From G965261055 sp965261055 [NCBI: Fibrobacteria bacterium] (GTDB lineage Bacteria > Fibrobacterota > Fibrobacteria > UBA11236): a DNA stretch of 64,000 bases. Below the pieces are notes generated by a model. It saw nothing but the letters and a program-made list of their open reading frames with translations. It had not been told where the DNA came from and searched no databases. The position numbers and the translations under genes were made by a program. Every line of letters starts with the position of its first letter. The first letter of the stretch is position 1. The stretch covers positions 558,001 through 622,000 of the forward strand of contig OZ253440.1 of NCBI GenBank assembly GCA_965261055.1, given 5' to 3'. Below are positions 62,299-64,000 of this stretch, one piece after another.

Positions 62299-63495
62299 TT
62301 ACGCTAAAGGTTTTCTTTTTTTTAAACGGATATAAGCTGGAATATCTAAATCGTCTTGAGTGTCTTCTACTCGTTGTGATTGCGACAAAATATTGATTGA
62401 CTCATCAGAAGGGACTTTAAAGTTTTGATAGTCATATGAGGGCTTAACCATTTTCTTAGGAATAACAGCTGGTGTTGGTCTCTCATAATTAGCAGAGCTA
62501 ATCTCTTTTTCTTGAAATTCTATAGATCTATCACTTTGGTCAAAACCTGTTGCGACAACAGTTACAGACAAATTATCATTCATATCGGGATCTATCATTG
62601 TTCCAAAAATAATATTAGCATTATTATGGTTACCAACAGATTGATGAATGTTCTCCATAATCGTTTCAACTTCGTCCATTTGTAAACAATCCCCTGCAAT
62701 AATATTAACAAGAACACCTTGAGAACCCTCTACAGATACATCTTCTAATAAAGGTGATTCTATAGCTTGGTGTAAAGCTTTAAGTGCACGATCCTGCCCT
62801 GAAGCCTGCCCTGAACCCATAATAGCTAAACCACCTCTTGTCATAATTGTTTTAACATCAGCAAAATCAATTTGAATTTCACCATGTTTAAGGATAATAT
62901 CAGAAATTCCTCTAGTTGCAGAAGTTAAAATTTCGTCTGCTTTTTCGAAAGCCTCTTTAAATTGAATTTTCTTTTCCAAAACCTCTAGTAACTTTTGATT
63001 TGGTATCACAATAATTGTATCAACACTACCCGCAAGTTTCTTTAAACCTTCTTCAGCATGACGGGATCTAATTAAACCTTCAAAAGAAAAAGGTTTAGAA
63101 ACAATTGCAACTGTTAAAATCCCCAACTCTTTAGAAATCTCAGCAATAATAGGGGATGCACCAGTTCCAGTTCCTCCACCCATTCCAGCTGTCAAAAAAA
63201 TCATGTCAGCACCTTCTAAGTGCTTTTTTATGACTTCCCTACTTTCAAGTGCCGAGGCTTCTCCTATTTTTGGATTGGCACCAGCACCTAAACCCTTTGT
63301 TTCTTTTTCACCAATATGGATCCGTTGTGAAGCTTTACTATGATCTAAAGCAATACCATCAGTATTAATTGCAATAAATTCAATACCATTCATATTTTTA
63401 TCAATCATACGATTAATAGCATTTCCGCCGGCTCCACCAACACCTACAACTTTAATTCTAGCGGGTGATTGTTGATTATCTGATTTAAATTCCAT
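62299..63495 (-). CDS. ftsZ: Cell division protein FtsZ
   Basis: Tubulin-like GTPase that forms the division ring. The tubulin signature GGGTGTG is at 107-113, with GVGGAGGNAINRM at the N-terminus and FADVKTIMTRGGLAIMGSG in the middle. The C-terminal conserved peptide DDLDIPAYIRLKKRKP, which binds FtsA and other partners, is intact after a short variable linker. 398 residues. A GGGA site precedes the ATG. 12 bases after ftsA. Confidence 0.97.
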   Translation of the reverse strand: MEFKSDNQQSPARIKVVGVGGAGGNAINRMIDKNMNGIEFIAINTDGIALDHSKASQRIHIGEKETKGLGAGANPKIGEASALESREVIKKHLEGADMIFLTAGMGGGTGTGASPIIAEISKELGILTVAIVSKPFSFEGLIRSRHAEEGLKKLAGSVDTIIVIPNQKLLEVLEKKIQFKEAFEKADEILTSATRGISDIILKHGEIQIDFADVKTIMTRGGLAIMGSGQASGQDRALKALHQAIESPLLEDVSVEGSQGVLVNIIAGDCLQMDEVETIMENIHQSVGNHNNANIIFGTMIDPDMNDNLSVTVVATGFDQSDRSIEFQEKEISSANYERPTPAVIPKKMVKPSYDYQNFKVPSDESINILSQSQRVEDTQDDLDIPAYIRLKKRKPLA

Positions 63496-63507
63496 AATCC
63501 CTTCCTA

Positions 63508-64000
63508 TTACATAATATTTTTAAAAACATCTTTAAGACCTTTAAAAAGCCCTTTATTTGTTGATTTATTTTTCTTTTTTTTACTCACTCTAGTCATAAA
63601 CTCAGATTCACCCTTTAAGCAACCATATTTTAATAGCCCTATTGCGGTAGAATAAACTACAGCTTCTCGCTCGCTAGACTTAAATGCCTCCAAAAGAGAA
63701 GATCGTCCAGTCCGAACAGGTAAATCATTAAAGAATCGTTTGGCATAATCTGTTGTTCCAGTCACCAAACTGCCTCCGCCAGTAAAAACAATTCCAGCTC
63801 CTAAACGCCTTAGTAACTGCTGCTTTTCTAATTCTGAGGCAATCATAATAAAAATTTCTCTTATACGAGGCTCTACAATGTCTATCAAAGTTTGTTCAGT
63901 CACGATTCTTTTTTGTTGATCTCCCAAACCAGAAACACTTATTTCTCTATGTTCACTACCTTCTTTGTTTAGGCAGTAACCATATTTAATTTTAATCTCT
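63508..64000 (-). CDS. ftsA: Cell division protein FtsA, C-terminal part (cut by window edge)
   Basis: Actin-like membrane tether of FtsZ. The frame is open to the right edge; the last 163 residues are visible. EIKIKYGYCLN precedes the actin-type IREIFIMIASELEKQQ segment and the phosphate-2 motif GAGIVFTGGGSLVTGTTDYA. The C-terminal amphipathic, basic tail LKDVFKNIM is the membrane-binding helix. The N-terminal half is outside the window. Upstream of ftsZ as usual. Confidence 0.95.
   Translation of the reverse strand, partial: EIKIKYGYCLNKEGSEHREISVSGLGDQQKRIVTEQTLIDIVEPRIREIFIMIASELEKQQLLRRLGAGIVFTGGGSLVTGTTDYAKRFFNDLPVRTGRSSLLEAFKSSEREAVVYSTAIGLLKYGCLKGESEFMTRVSKKKKNKSTNKGLFKGLKDVFKNIM

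Overview
The window is AT-rich (about 30% GC by eye) bacterial chromosome, densely packed with housekeeping genes. The organism looks like a member of the Fibrobacterota/Bacteroidota (FCB) group, most likely Fibrobacterota-like. The reasons are a three-subunit b558-type succinate dehydrogenase/fumarate reductase (sdhCAB), futalosine-route menaquinone genes (mqnB, mqnD), a secreted protein with a type IX secretion (T9SS) C-terminal sorting domain, RNase H with an N-terminal viroplasmin-like domain, a split methionine synthase, lipoproteins, and many starts without a Shine-Dalgarno site. This placement is inference. No rRNA, tRNA, CRISPR array, prophage or insertion sequence was found.

Layout. 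0-6 kb: end of a DEAD-box helicase, a decayed DinB gene, then a minus-strand operon coaBC / UDG-like / dnaB / mlaE / mlaF. 6-9.5 kb: sdhCAB with a strong terminator. 9.6-12.7 kb: dnaA and two sugar-type ABC permeases. 12.7-20.4 kb: minus operon XPB-N/WYL-like protein / dnaE / epmA / mqnB / mqnD. 20.5-23.5 kb: an uncharacterised protein overlapping ligA, behind a good sigma70-type promoter. 23.5-31 kb: glycosyltransferase, AgcS symporter, cmk-rpsA, pheS-murI-rnhA. 31-38 kb: envelope proteins (outer-membrane protein, repeat lipoprotein, T9SS metallopeptidase, lipoprotein), bioA and a phosphatase. 38-46.4 kb: fxsA, corC-like, argB-argC, split metH. 46.4-48.4 kb: a patch of small secreted proteins and their decayed copies. 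48.4-58.4 kb: mutY, fmt, nadD, a decayed gene, then PPTase, lnt, rsmI, folE, argA, bcp and trpD2-like genes. 58.4-60 kb: a decayed Ig-like adhesin. 60-64 kb: AI-2E-type permease, gcvT, ftsZ and the end of ftsA.

Together the genes show a menaquinone-based anaerobic or fumarate-respiring diderm with arginine, biotin and methionine synthesis genes, lipoprotein maturation and a surface-protein export system. Essential genes look intact. The decay is concentrated in accessory and surface-protein genes (five clear broken genes or remnants), which suggests continuing genome reduction, perhaps in a host-associated or otherwise stable niche.

The most interesting unexplained items are a UDG-family-4-like protein without catalytic or cluster residues directly upstream of dnaB, a possible PUA-like protein overlapping ligA and divergent from the XPB-N/WYL-dnaE operon, an 80-residue insertion in LigA, an A-B-A-B repeat lipoprotein, and divergent genes whose start codons touch.
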